This document shows, in pieces, positions 33,048-42,454 of a stretch of DNA of 64,000 nt. Made by a program: the position numbers and the translations under genes. How positions within the stretch are numbered: the stretch's first letter is position 1; every line of letters starts with the position of its first letter. Under the pieces are notes generated by a model. It was not told where the DNA came from. It saw nothing but the letters and a program-made list of their open reading frames with translations, and ran no database searches. Origin of the DNA: Corallococcus silvisoli (GTDB taxonomy: Bacteria; Myxococcota; Myxococcia; Myxococcales; Myxococcaceae). The stretch covers positions 248,001 to 312,000 of the forward strand of contig NZ_JAAAPJ010000011.1 in NCBI RefSeq assembly GCF_009909145.1. The letters run 5' to 3'.

Positions 33048-35177
33048 ATGGCCGGACAGGAGCTGTCGCCCGAGGCGCTCGCGCTCATCGCCGAGGAAGA
33101 GGCCCTGTTGTCCCGCGTCCAGCAGGCGCTCTCCGAGGCGCGCCGCCAGGCCGCGGAGCGGACGCTGGACACCCAGGGGCTGATGGCGCAGCTGCAGGTG
33201 CTGCGCGACGACGCGTCCACCGCGCACGCGGCGGACCTCCCGCACGTCTTCACCCAGATGAACGAGGTGCGCTCCATGCTGGAGCGGCAGGAGACCGTGC
33301 CGCTGCCGGACGCGAACGCGCCCTACTTCGCGCACCTGCGCCTGTCCGGCCCCACCGGAGCGCGCGACTACCTGCTCGGCCGCACCAGCTTCGCCAACCT
33401 CGCCGCCGGCGTGCGCGTCATCGACTGGCGCTTCGCCCCCGTCGCGCGCGTCTTCTACAACTACGAGGAGGGCGACGCGTTCGAGGAGTACTTCGGCGAC
33501 CGGCTCTCCGAGGGCGAGGTGGAGGCACGCCGGCTGGTCATCATCGAGAAGGGCGTGCTCACCCGCATCAGCACCGGCCCGCATCGCCTCCATCGCGACG
33601 CGCAGGGCCTCTGGCACTCCCGCGGGCGCGACTCCGCCTCCGTGCTCGCCGGGGGCAGCGGCACCGCCGCCCGCCCGGGCTTCCTGGGCGTGGGCCGGGG
33701 CGCGACGCACGTGGATGACGCCTTCGGCGTGACGGCGCTCCTGGACGCGGAGCAGTACGCGGCCGTCAGCACCGGCCACGAGCAGCCGCTGCTGGTGCTG
33801 GGCAGCGCGGGCAGCGGCAAGACGACGGTGGCCCTGCACCGGCTGGCGAAGGTCGCCTTCGACGACGCGAAGACGTACCCGCAGGCGCGCACCAAGGTCG
33901 TCGTCCCCGAGGAGGGCCTGGCCCGGCTGACGCGCCGGCTGCTGGCGCCCCTGGGCCTGGGCAAGGTGTCCGTGGAGACGCTGGACGCCTGGTCCCTGGG
34001 CACCGCGCGGTCCGCCTTCAGCGTGCCGGGCATCAAGCTGTCCCCGGAGACGCCCGCGCTCGTCTCCCGCTTCAAGCGCCACCCGGCCCTGCGCCGCGCG
34101 CTGGCGTCCCGCCTGCCCGTGTTCAAGGGCAAGCCCCTGCCCCCCACGCTGGACCGGCTGCGCCTGAAGCTGGCGGACGCGTTCATGGACCGCGCCTTCC
34201 TGGAGGCCGTGGTGGCGGACGCGAAGGGCGAGCTGCCGCGCACCGTGGTGGAGGAGGTGCTGGAGCACACCCGCCAGCAGACCGCCGTGCCGCTGTCGCG
34301 CCAGTTCAAGGGCTACGACGAGGACCGGCTCGTCACGGTGGACGGCCGCGCCATCGAGGCGGACACGCCCGACGCGCTCGCGGGCACCCTGGACCCGGAC
34401 GACCTGCCCATCCTGATGTTCCTCAAGGCCCAACGGGGCGCGCTGGGCGCGGACCGCCTAGCGCACGTGGTGCTGGACGAGGCGGAGGACTTCTCCCTCT
34501 TCGAGCTCTTCGTCGTGGGCCAGCTGCTGGGCGACAGCCGCAGCTGCACGCTCGCCGGCGACGAGGTGCAACAGACGACGGCGGGCTTCGCGGGGTGGAC
34601 GGCCGCCCTGGACGAGCTGGGCATCCGCGACGCCGCCACCTGCCGGCTCCAGGTGTCCTACCGCTGCCCGCGCCCGGTGGTGGAGCTGGCCCGGCACGTG
34701 CTGGGCACGCAGGCCCCGGCGGCCTCCGCGAGGGCCGGCCGCGAGGGCGCGCCGGTGGGCTTCCACCACTTCCCCGACGAGGCCCAGGCGTGGCTGTTCC
34801 TGGGAGACGCCCTGCGCGACCTGGTGCTGCGTGAGCCGCACGCGTCGGTGGGCGTCATCGCCAGCAACCGCGAAGCCGCCGAGTCCTTCCACCGCGTCAT
34901 CCGCGAGATGCCCTGGGCCCGGCTCGTCCTGGAGGGAGACTTCTCCTTCGAGCCCGGCGTGGACGTGACGGACGTGGACAACGTGAAGGGCCTGGAGTTC
35001 GACTACGTCGTCCTGCCGGACGTGACGGCCCGCGCCTACCCCGCGGACGACGAGGCCCGCCGCAGGCTGCACGTCGCCGTCACCCGCTCCTCCCACCAGC
35101 TGTGGGTGGCCTCCTCCGCCGTGCGCTCCCCGCTCATCCGCACCTTCCCCGGCGCGGAGGAGACGGCTCAGGGCTGA
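33048..35177 (+). CDS. HelD-like SF1 helicase/ATPase (709 aa)
   Basis: ATG 33048 with AGGAAGAGG upstream. A coiled-coil N-terminus (ALALIAEEEALLSRVQQALS, RRQAAERTLDTQ), a beta insert with YFAHLRLSG and VIDWRFAPVARVFYNY, Walker A GSAGSGKTT at 252-260, Walker B LDEAED near 477, GDEVQQTT, and the C-terminal helicase part with NVKGLEFDYVVLPDV and LHVAVTRSSHQLWV. This order is that of HelD, which removes stalled RNA polymerase from DNA. The gene is single and convergent with the next one. Confidence 0.82.
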   Translation: MAGQELSPEALALIAEEEALLSRVQQALSEARRQAAERTLDTQGLMAQLQVLRDDASTAHAADLPHVFTQMNEVRSMLERQETVPLPDANAPYFAHLRLSGPTGARDYLLGRTSFANLAAGVRVIDWRFAPVARVFYNYEEGDAFEEYFGDRLSEGEVEARRLVIIEKGVLTRISTGPHRLHRDAQGLWHSRGRDSASVLAGGSGTAARPGFLGVGRGATHVDDAFGVTALLDAEQYAAVSTGHEQPLLVLGSAGSGKTTVALHRLAKVAFDDAKTYPQARTKVVVPEEGLARLTRRLLAPLGLGKVSVETLDAWSLGTARSAFSVPGIKLSPETPALVSRFKRHPALRRALASRLPVFKGKPLPPTLDRLRLKLADAFMDRAFLEAVVADAKGELPRTVVEEVLEHTRQQTAVPLSRQFKGYDEDRLVTVDGRAIEADTPDALAGTLDPDDLPILMFLKAQRGALGADRLAHVVLDEAEDFSLFELFVVGQLLGDSRSCTLAGDEVQQTTAGFAGWTAALDELGIRDAATCRLQVSYRCPRPVVELARHVLGTQAPAASARAGREGAPVGFHHFPDEAQAWLFLGDALRDLVLREPHASVGVIASNREAAESFHRVIREMPWARLVLEGDFSFEPGVDVTDVDNVKGLEFDYVVLPDVTARAYPADDEARRRLHVAVTRSSHQLWVASSAVRSPLIRTFPGAEETAQG

Positions 35178-35863
35178 CGGCCTCCGCCGCTGGCGCGCCA
35201 CTCCCGCTGCCGCTGGGCGTGGGCCTCACGGCGCACGAGCGCGTCCGACTCCTGGCGGGGGACCTCCGCCAGCCGCGCGCGGTGCAGGGTCACGCTCAGC
35301 TCCAGGAGGCCCTTGTCCTGCGACGGCAGCTTGTCGCCGTAGTCCTGCAGCAGCGTGGTCGCGAAGGCGATGGCGTCCTCGGACACCTTGCGGCGGTGGT
35401 CGTAGTACTGGTGCACCTCCTCCTCGGAGGCCTCGTTGGACTGCACCCTGCCGAAGAGGGTGTTCCACTTCGCCTCCACCTCGGCCCGGCGGCGCAGCTC
35501 CTCCGGGTCCTTGGTGGGCACGCCGGTCTCCCAGTACAGGTTGTCCGGCAGCTTCGCGCGCACCGCCTCCAGGTCCACCGGGTAGGGGCCGGGCTCCTCC
35601 TCCGGCGCCGCCTGCACCTGGGCCGCCGCCGCGGACACCAGGTCCAGCCCCCCATCCTTCGCCCGGGGCACCGCCGGGGTGGACGCGAACGCGGGAGCAG
35701 GCGCCACCGGAGCCGGGGCCACCGCGGCCGGGGGCACCCCCGGCGCGCCAACGTCTGGCGTCTGGCCACCCAAGACAAGCCACGCCCCCACCGCCAGGAC
35801 CAGGACTCCCGCGGTGCCCAGGGGCAGCTTCCATCGCGCGCGCGTGCTCATGAGCAAGGCCAT
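35168..35863 (-). CDS. Membrane-anchored helical protein (231 aa)
   Basis: Starts at ATG 35863 or 35851. One N-terminal membrane helix (LPLGTAGVLVLAVGAWLVLG), then a Pro/Ala linker (APGVPPAAVAPAPVAPAPAF) and a helical exported domain (RRRAEVEAKWNTLFGRVQSN, EEEVHQYYDHRRKVSEDAIA). It overlaps the helicase stop by 10 bases in a tail-to-tail arrangement. No family recognised; similar small proteins are common in myxobacterial genomes. Confidence 0.65.
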   Translation of the reverse strand: MALLMSTRARWKLPLGTAGVLVLAVGAWLVLGGQTPDVGAPGVPPAAVAPAPVAPAPAFASTPAVPRAKDGGLDLVSAAAAQVQAAPEEEPGPYPVDLEAVRAKLPDNLYWETGVPTKDPEELRRRAEVEAKWNTLFGRVQSNEASEEEVHQYYDHRRKVSEDAIAFATTLLQDYGDKLPSQDKGLLELSVTLHRARLAEVPRQESDALVRREAHAQRQREWRASGGGRQP

Positions 35864-35946
35864 ACCGCGCGCCCGGCGCCCGCCGCAACCCACGTCAGGC
35901 CATCCGCGCAACGCACCGCGCAATTGATACATTTAAAACATGGCCA

Positions 35947-35980
35947 TTCGCGTCAATTCTCATTCAATAACTGACGCGAA
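35947..35980. promoter_or_regulatory. Inverted repeat TTCGCGTCA-N16-TGACGCGAA
   Basis: Nine-base perfect arms in an AT-rich stretch about 150 bp upstream of the pectinacetylesterase gene. It could be an operator for a dimeric activator or repressor; the spacing between half-site centres is about 25 bases. Confidence 0.4.
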
Positions 35981-36130
35981 GCGGCAATTTGGATCCTCTC
36001 CGCTGGAATGCTGCGCCCGGCATGGAATTCACTATTTTCACCGCAAGCGAACCTTCCCTGGTTACGGCTGATAAACAAAAACGTAACATCCGCGTCCGCA
36101 ACCCATTCACTCCCCCTAGGAGGAAGCCGC

Positions 36131-37435
36131 ATGAGAAGTCTTCTCTGGATGAGCCTTCTGGCCCTCACCGCTCCCGTGGGCGCCGCGCGCGCCGAGGTGC
36201 TGGTGGAAGGCATCGTCGACGTGCTGGTCGACGGCGGAAACAACTACAACTGGCAGAAGGTGACGCTGCCCAACACCAAGTGTGGCAACGGCTCCCAGTA
36301 CAAGTTCTTCGTGAACAAGACGGGCTCCCCCAACGTGCTGTTCATGATGGAGGGCGGCGGCGCGTGCTGGGACTACGACTCGTGTAGCGGCCGCACGGGC
36401 ATCCTGGGCGCGGCGAACCCCAACGGCATCGCCGACGACTACATGAAGCAGTTCACGGCGAAGTACGTGTCCCCCATCGTCAACGGGGCGGACCCGGGCC
36501 TGCCCTTCCGCGACCGCAAGGACATCGTCACCAAGGGCTGGAACATCGTCTACCTGCCGTACTGCACGGGCGACGTGCACATCGGCAACAACACGAAGGT
36601 CTACACGGATACCACGGGCGGCCAGGCGCCGCTCACCTGGTACCACTCCGGCTACACCAACACGCTGGCCGCGGCGAACTACGCCAAGCAGCAGTTCCCC
36701 AACGTGCAGAAGCTGCTCGTCACGGGCTACAGCGCGGGCGGCACGTCCACCTCCGCCGGCTACTACTTCATCCGCAAGGCCATCAACCCGGCCCGCGGCT
36801 ACATGATCAACGACTCCGGCCCCATCTTCATGGCGCCGAACGCGAACTCCCTGTCGCGCCCCCTGCACGACAAGATCCGCTCGTCGTGGAACCTGGACTC
36901 GGTGTTCAGCCAGCTGCCGGGCAGCTTCAGCATCAGCGACATGGGCTCCATCAACCGCATGGTGGCCACGGAGTTCCCGAACGATCAGCTCGCGTACACG
37001 GGCTACACGATGGACTACAACTACTCGCGCTACTCGTATGAGCGCTTCCGCACGCCCAACGACGAGGCGTCCGTCCACGCCTACTGGAAGACGGACCAGG
37101 ACGCGTTCGTCACGGAGCTGAACAAGTACAACAACTTCAGCTACTTCATCCCGCACCAGCGCGCCATCAACGCCAGCCACTGCAGCACCATCATCACCTT
37201 CGTGGGCTCGCACGCCTGCCAGCGCATGGAGAAGAAGTACTGGTACGAGTACATCAGCAGCCCGTGGCAGTCCTATGCCTGCCACAGCGAGTTCGTGCCG
37301 ATGGACGTCTTCCTGGACCGCTTCATCAACGGCAACCAGCGCGTCCGCATCTACGAGCCCGCCAACAACTACAACAACGAGGACGCGGGCATGAGCATCC
37401 TCGCGCCCCTCATCAACGGCGCGCTCGGCGGGTAG
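36131..37435 (+). CDS. Secreted pectinacetylesterase-family hydrolase (434 aa)
   Basis: ATG 36131 with a perfect AGGAGG 8 bases upstream. Signal peptide (RSLLWMSLLALTAPVGAARA), then FMMEGGGACWDYDSCSGRTG (oxyanion-hole region), IVYLPYCTGDVHIGNNT, and the nucleophile elbow LLVTGYSAGGTSTSAGYYFI (Ser201). NDSGPIF likely gives the Asp, and a His follows near INASHC. Several Cys fit disulphides of an exported enzyme. Members remove acetyl groups from polysaccharides. A strong hairpin terminator follows. Confidence 0.8.
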   Translation: MRSLLWMSLLALTAPVGAARAEVLVEGIVDVLVDGGNNYNWQKVTLPNTKCGNGSQYKFFVNKTGSPNVLFMMEGGGACWDYDSCSGRTGILGAANPNGIADDYMKQFTAKYVSPIVNGADPGLPFRDRKDIVTKGWNIVYLPYCTGDVHIGNNTKVYTDTTGGQAPLTWYHSGYTNTLAAANYAKQQFPNVQKLLVTGYSAGGTSTSAGYYFIRKAINPARGYMINDSGPIFMAPNANSLSRPLHDKIRSSWNLDSVFSQLPGSFSISDMGSINRMVATEFPNDQLAYTGYTMDYNYSRYSYERFRTPNDEASVHAYWKTDQDAFVTELNKYNNFSYFIPHQRAINASHCSTIITFVGSHACQRMEKKYWYEYISSPWQSYACHSEFVPMDVFLDRFINGNQRVRIYEPANNYNNEDAGMSILAPLINGALGG

Positions 37436-37459
37436 TCCCCACCGTCCCTGAAGCCTCCT

Positions 37460-37508
37460 GAAACGAAAGCGGGAGCGGGCCAGCCAGGCCCGCTCCCGTT
37501 GTCGTTTC
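37460..37508. terminator. Strong bidirectional hairpin
   Basis: Inner arms CGGGAGCGGGCC and GGCCCGCTCCCG (12 bp, loop AGCCA) are extended by outer arms GAAACGA and TCGTTTC. It lies between convergent genes ending at 37435 and 37534. Confidence 0.8.
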
Positions 37509-37533
37509 CAGGCCCTGGAGGCCCGCTGGGGCG

Positions 37534-38919
37534 CTACGTGAGGCCGGGCAGCGTGCCCGTGTAGTCCGGGTGGCCGAAGCGGTCCACGTTGACGCCAAAG
37601 GCCTGGGCGATGGAGGTGAGCAGCTTGTTGTGCTCCACCGCGCCCGGCAGCGGGCTGCCCGGCCCCGGCCAGTTGGCCAGGGGGTCCTTGTTGTTGGGGC
37701 GCAGGGACAGCATGCGGCCCATGCGGAACTTCCCGCCCGCGCCGCCCGCCAGCACCGTGGGGATGGACACGTTCATGTGGCCGGCGGCGTCACCCAGCTC
37801 GTTCCCCCAGAGGATGAGGGTGTTGTCCAGCACCGTGCCGCTGCCCTCCGGGATGGCCTTCAGGCTGTCCATCAGGCCGGCCACCTGTTCGGCGTACCAC
37901 TGCTGCACCCGCACCATCCGCAGGCGGATGTTGGTGCGCTCCGGCTGGGACTGGGTGTCGGTGCGGTGGGCGATGTCGTTGTGGATGTCCTCGTTGATGC
38001 CAATCCACGGCATGGACGGCCCGGGGATGGTCATGGTCACCACCCGCGTCAGGTCACACGCGAACGCGCGGGCGATGAGGTCCATGTGCAGCGTGGTGAG
38101 GCCGGGCATGTTGTCGATGTCGCCCAGGTCGCTCAGCGCGTCGGACGGCGCCTCCGGCCGCTCGCAGTTGAGCGCGCCCGCGTTGGTCAGCCGCCGCTCG
38201 ATGTCGCGCAGCGCCGCCAGGTGCGTGTCCAGCTTCGTGCCCTCGGTGGCCGCCAGCCGCTTCTTCAGCCGGTTGGCGTCCTTGATGAGGTAGTCCAGCA
38301 GGCTCTTGCGCTTGGCCAGGATGGCCTGCGCCTCCGCGGGAGAGCCGCCCAGGCCCCCGAAGAGGCGCTTGTAGACGTTGGCGGGGTTCAGCTCGAACGG
38401 CACGCGCGAGCCGTTCTCCGTGAAGGAGATGCTGTTGTAGACGTGCTGGGCGCCGAACTGCTCGAAGGCGTGCAGCTGGAGCGAGCGGAACTGGGTGGTG
38501 CCCCCCACCGTGTTGCCAATCACCTGGTCCAGCGAAGGGCCCGAGGGCAGCTCGTCGCCGCTGGACACCTCCACCTGGCTGCCGGTGAGGAAGGTGACGG
38601 GGCCGCCCTCGTGGCCGGTGCGGCCGTGCTCGTAGAGGACGCGGTAGTCCAGGCCGTCCAGCACCAGCAGCTTGTCGCGGTGGCGCTGGAGCGGTTGGAG
38701 GACGGAGTTCTCGAAGTCGATGTTGTAGTTGGTGTCGCTGCCCTTGGGCGTCCAGTACTCCGGCAGGTAGCCGTGAGGGGTGAACAGCGCGATGAAGCGC
38801 AGGGGGGCGGCTTCGGCGGCCTCGGCCACGGAGCTGGTGAGCAGGTGCGCGAAGGGCGCCGCCATGGCCGTGCCGGACAGGAGCTTCAGGATGCTGCGTC
38901 GGGAAAAGTCGCGGGACAT
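37534..38919 (-). CDS. DUF1552 family exported protein (Tat signal)
   Basis: ATG 38919 is chosen; a TTG at 38932-38934 overlapping the upstream stop is the alternative. The N-terminus SRDFSRRSILKLLSGTAMAA has a twin-arginine motif. The body fits DUF1552: FIALFTPHGYLPEYWTPKGS, LLVLDGLDYRV, HEGGPVTFLTGSQ, RLTNAGALNCERPE, and LILWGNELGDAAGHMNVSIP. Family members are distant relatives of sulfatase/phosphatase-type DUF1501 proteins. It is transcribed after, and coupled to, the DUF1592-type gene, its usual partner in myxobacteria and planctomycetes. Confidence 0.85.
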   Translation of the reverse strand: MSRDFSRRSILKLLSGTAMAAPFAHLLTSSVAEAAEAAPLRFIALFTPHGYLPEYWTPKGSDTNYNIDFENSVLQPLQRHRDKLLVLDGLDYRVLYEHGRTGHEGGPVTFLTGSQVEVSSGDELPSGPSLDQVIGNTVGGTTQFRSLQLHAFEQFGAQHVYNSISFTENGSRVPFELNPANVYKRLFGGLGGSPAEAQAILAKRKSLLDYLIKDANRLKKRLAATEGTKLDTHLAALRDIERRLTNAGALNCERPEAPSDALSDLGDIDNMPGLTTLHMDLIARAFACDLTRVVTMTIPGPSMPWIGINEDIHNDIAHRTDTQSQPERTNIRLRMVRVQQWYAEQVAGLMDSLKAIPEGSGTVLDNTLILWGNELGDAAGHMNVSIPTVLAGGAGGKFRMGRMLSLRPNNKDPLANWPGPGSPLPGAVEHNKLLTSIAQAFGVNVDRFGHPDYTGTLPGLT

Positions 38920-38930
38920 GGGGTCTGGGC

Positions 38931-40550
38931 TCAACGGGTGGGCAGACGCCGCTGGGTGAAGGAATCCGAGCGCACCAGGCTGACCAACGCCTCGGTGATT
39001 TTCAGGTGGTCCGTGCGGTACGGGCCGGTGCGCATGGCGGCGAGCATCTGCGCGTCGGAGGCGTGGCCGTCACGCCCCATCGCGTAGCGCACGAGCTGCA
39101 GCGGCACGCAGTTGGCCAGCTCCTCGCTCGTCGTCAGGTAGCGCGCCAGCTGCGCGCCGCCGGTGAAGCTGCCGAGGTTGGTGGTGCCGTCCGCCGCCAT
39201 CACCGCGCCGCTGGCGTCCACGCGGCGGCCGTTCTCCTCCGTGCGGTGCTGGCCCAGGCCGTCGAAGTCCTCCATGCCGAAGCCCATCGGGTCGATGGTC
39301 TTGTGGCAGCTGGCGCACGCCGGGTTGTTGGTGTGCGCCGCGAAGCGCTCGCGGGTGGTGGCGTCCTCCGACAGGGCCGGGGGAATGGTGGACACGTTCG
39401 CGGGCGGCGCGGGCACCGTGCGGCACAGCAGGCGCGTGAGCACGAACTTGCCGCGCTTGATGGGGGACGACGAGTCGAAGTGGGCGTAGGTGGACATCAC
39501 GCCCGCCTGGGTGAGGATGCCCAGGCGCTCCGGGGGCAGCGTCACGCGGCCCATCCCGGTGTCGTCCACGTTGGTGCGGCTCAGGTCGCCGTAGTAGCTG
39601 GCGAGCGTCTCATCCACGTAGGAGTAGTTCGCCCCCAGGAGCTCCTCCACGGAGCCCGCGTGGTCCTTCACGATGGCGTCGAGGAAGGCGTCGCGCTCCC
39701 GGACCATGGAGTCGCGGAAGTCCACGCTGTAGTCCGGGTACACGAGGTTGTTCTTGTTGACCTTGGACAGGCCGCCAATGCCCAGCCACTCAATGAAGAA
39801 CTGGCGCAGCTTCGCGCGCGCCTCATCCGTCTTGAGCAGGCGGCGCGCCTGGGCCTCGCGCTCGTCGGGCGACGACAGCGAGCCGGCCTTGGCGGCGGCG
39901 AGCAGCGTCGCGTCCGGGGGACCGCCGGTCACCATGAAGGACAGCTCGGAGGCGACCTCGTAGGGGGTCAGCTCCACGACCTGACCCTTGCGAGCGGAGT
40001 CCGGCCCCAGCTCCGTGCGGTACAGGAACGACGCGGAGGAGAACAGCGCCTGGAGCACCAGCTCCGCGCCCGTCTCCATCGTCCCGCCCTGCTTGCCCTG
40101 GTTGAAGAGCGCCAGCAGGTCCGCCGCCTCCTCCGCCGTCACCGGCCGGCGGAAGGCGCGCTCTCCCACGGTCTGGATGAAGGAGCGCGCGCAGTCGTCC
40201 GCTGCCTTGCCGGAGGGGCACCGGTAGAGGTCGCGCAGCTCCTCCTTGCCCTGCTCCGCCAGCGTCACGGCCGCGCTGTCGATCTGATCCGCCAGCAGCG
40301 ACGTCACCTGGAGCCGCTCGTGGGTGGAGAAGCCCAGGATGGTGTCCTCCGCCGCGAAGCCCTGTGCGATGTCCACGGGCGTCCCCAGCACCGCGGAGGC
40401 GGACTTGTTGAACTCGTCGCGCGTCAGCCGGCGCACGCGCGCGGGTGCCGCCGAGCTCTCCAGCGCCGCGTCCTGCCCACCGATGTTGCCGGTGCAGCCG
40501 GAGGCGGTGAGCACGAGAGCGGAGGACAGATAGAAACGACGCAATGGCAT
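38931..40550 (-). CDS. DUF1592/DUF1588/DUF1595-type lipoprotein with CxxCH
   Basis: ATG 40550 gives a lipobox (LVLTASGCTGN); a GTG at 40571 and ATG at 40562 are in frame. RLTRDEFNKSASAVLGTPVD matches DUF1587, SFIQTVGERAFRRPVTAEEA DUF1595, the region with LRQFFIEWLGI and DAIVKDHAGSVEELLGANYS DUF1592, ASCHKTIDPMGFGMEDFDGL DUF1588, and LTTSEELANCVPLQLVRYAM DUF1585. CASCH is a single covalent haem motif. These multi-domain proteins accompany DUF1552 proteins and may pass electrons in a surface oxidoreductase system of unknown substrate. Confidence 0.85.
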   Translation of the reverse strand: MPLRRFYLSSALVLTASGCTGNIGGQDAALESSAAPARVRRLTRDEFNKSASAVLGTPVDIAQGFAAEDTILGFSTHERLQVTSLLADQIDSAAVTLAEQGKEELRDLYRCPSGKAADDCARSFIQTVGERAFRRPVTAEEAADLLALFNQGKQGGTMETGAELVLQALFSSASFLYRTELGPDSARKGQVVELTPYEVASELSFMVTGGPPDATLLAAAKAGSLSSPDEREAQARRLLKTDEARAKLRQFFIEWLGIGGLSKVNKNNLVYPDYSVDFRDSMVRERDAFLDAIVKDHAGSVEELLGANYSYVDETLASYYGDLSRTNVDDTGMGRVTLPPERLGILTQAGVMSTYAHFDSSSPIKRGKFVLTRLLCRTVPAPPANVSTIPPALSEDATTRERFAAHTNNPACASCHKTIDPMGFGMEDFDGLGQHRTEENGRRVDASGAVMAADGTTNLGSFTGGAQLARYLTTSEELANCVPLQLVRYAMGRDGHASDAQMLAAMRTGPYRTDHLKITEALVSLVRSDSFTQRRLPTR

Positions 40551-40750
40551 GATGTCTGGCATTCCTCGCACCCGCGCGGCGTAAGGCCCGGCGCACAGGC
40601 GCCCGGCAGTCTACTGGCTGAGGCCCTCGCTTTCAGCGGGGATTTCATTTCGAGGCGTTTTCATCTCTCGCGGAGAAAGAGAGAGAGGCGCCCATCCCGG
40701 AGCACGAAGTGGGCACGCACCGGCCCGCGGCGCACACGGTGCCGCGCGAC

Positions 40751-41161
40751 TCAGGGAGGAACTTCCTCACCTCGGGCCGTCCACCAGTTCTCGCCATAAC
40801 TGATGCAGATCTGCTCACCGGGGTGGATGTCCCGCAGTGCGTGATAGCGGAACACATCCCGGTCCACCGCGCGGCTGTAGGACGCGTTGGGTTCGGTGGC
40901 GTGGTTGTAGATCATCCCGTACCCCATCACGAGCGCGACCCAGTCGCCCTTGCGGGGCTCTTCGTGGCGGTGCCAACGAATCTCGAAGACGTAGTCGTCC
41001 AGCGGTTCGCCGCGGCACTGGCGCTGGGGGACCTTGAGGTAGTGGCACTCCTCGATGAGTTCGCCCGCCGCGATGAACACGTCGGTGAAGACGCCCATCC
41101 CCCACTCGCACGGCCGGACCTTCACGCCGGGATGGAGGAACAGCGCCGGGCCCAGGTTCAT
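40751..41161 (-). CDS. SET-domain protein (136 aa)
   Basis: ATG 41161. The protein has the two SET signatures: YNHATEPNASYSRAVDRDVF around Asn86-His87 (the NHxxxPN motif) and GEQICISYGENWW near 115-127 (the ELxxxYG motif). An intervening DYVFEIRWHRHE matches the central part. SET proteins methylate lysine; small stand-alone forms occur in many bacteria and may target host or own proteins. It is a lone gene, tail-spaced from the membrane protein upstream. Confidence 0.75.
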   Translation of the reverse strand: MNLGPALFLHPGVKVRPCEWGMGVFTDVFIAAGELIEECHYLKVPQRQCRGEPLDDYVFEIRWHRHEEPRKGDWVALVMGYGMIYNHATEPNASYSRAVDRDVFRYHALRDIHPGEQICISYGENWWTARGEEVPP

Positions 41162-41277
41162 GGGGGCTTCTCTTTCGCTTCCGGTGTCGTCCACGCGGGC
41201 GAACCATCGCGCACTCCGGCCGGGCTCGGGAAGCGGCGGCGCCGCGGGCGCGGGACCTTCCAGGACTTCCCGTGCTG

Positions 41278-42315
41278 TCAGCCTGTCTGCCCTCCTGTCA
41301 CGGGACGGTGGCGCAGGATGCGGCGCAACAGGTAGAGGCCGGGCAGCAGGGGCAGCCAGAGGGTGAAGCCGCGCAGGAGCATGGTGCCCGCGAGGGCCGC
41401 CTCCACCGGGACTCCGAGGAGGTTGAGCATGCCCACGGACACGGCCTCGTAGGTGCCCACGCCGCCGGGGATGATGGACACCGTCTCCGCCATGGAGGCG
41501 ACCATGAAGGCGACGATGACGGTGCTCATGGGGACCTCCTGGCCCATCGCGCGCAGCATGGCGCCCAGCGTGGCCGCGTCCAGGGCGTAGACGCCCAGTT
41601 GGAGGACGACGCCGCGCACGAGCAGGCCGGGGTCGAGGAGCATCCCGGGCGGCACCTCCGCGATGGCCTTGAGCATGGTGCCCAGGGAGGGGATGCGCTT
41701 CGTGAAGCGGCCCGGCGTCCACTCGCGGTGCCGCGTCACCCAGAGGATGGCCAGCGGGATGACCACGGCCAGCGCGCCGAAGCCGGTGACGAGCCAGGGG
41801 ATCCATTCGTTGAGTTCGGACTCGCGCCAGAGGAAGAAGAGGCTCGCGCCCACGCCCAGCGCCTGCGCGATGTAGAAGCACAGCACCGTCAGGAGCACCG
41901 CGCCCGCGGCGGTCCCGGGGCTCGCGCCCTCGCGGCGCAGCCCGCGTCCGACGAGCACCGACCCGCCCACGCCGCCGGTGGGGATGACCTGGTCGAACGC
42001 CAGCTTCATCAGGGACAGCCGCGCCAGCGCCCAGAGCGAGACGCGCAGCCGCGCCCGGTGCAGGACCACCCACCAGATGGCCGCCACGCACAGGTAGGTG
42101 CCCACCTGGAACGCGACGGCCACCAGCAGCCACGCGGGCCGGGCCTGCCGGAGCAGCTCCAGGAACTGCTTCTCCTCCGCGTGCCGGGAGAACACGAAGG
42201 CCAGGAGCGCGACGAGGAGCAGGACGCCGGGGATCCACCAGCCACGCCGGCGCTTCGCTGGGACCTCCAGCGGCTCCTCCAGGGGGGAAACCGGTTCCGC
42301 GCGCGTGCCCGCCAT
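41278..42315 (-). CDS. Lysylphosphatidylglycerol synthase/UPF0104-like membrane protein
   Basis: ATG 42315 with AAGGAGA upstream. Eight or so membrane helices, with the typical landmarks FDQVIPTGGVGGSVLVGRGL in the middle and ETVSIIPGGVGTYEAVSVGM before the last helices. This is the flippase domain of MprF/AglD-type proteins without the synthase domain, so it may flip lipids or glycolipids. Single gene. Confidence 0.8.
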   Translation of the reverse strand: MAGTRAEPVSPLEEPLEVPAKRRRGWWIPGVLLLVALLAFVFSRHAEEKQFLELLRQARPAWLLVAVAFQVGTYLCVAAIWWVVLHRARLRVSLWALARLSLMKLAFDQVIPTGGVGGSVLVGRGLRREGASPGTAAGAVLLTVLCFYIAQALGVGASLFFLWRESELNEWIPWLVTGFGALAVVIPLAILWVTRHREWTPGRFTKRIPSLGTMLKAIAEVPPGMLLDPGLLVRGVVLQLGVYALDAATLGAMLRAMGQEVPMSTVIVAFMVASMAETVSIIPGGVGTYEAVSVGMLNLLGVPVEAALAGTMLLRGFTLWLPLLPGLYLLRRILRHRPVTGGQTG

Positions 42316-42454
42316 GCGTCTCCTTCCTGGGAATGGAATGTCCCGAGGGAAGGATGCGCTTCATCGCCCGCCGGGGCAGGGGGCGGGGCACGGCAGCCCG
42401 CCCCCCTTGCATCCAGGGAGGCGGGCCCCGCATGCGTCTATCGCCCCCCGGGAC

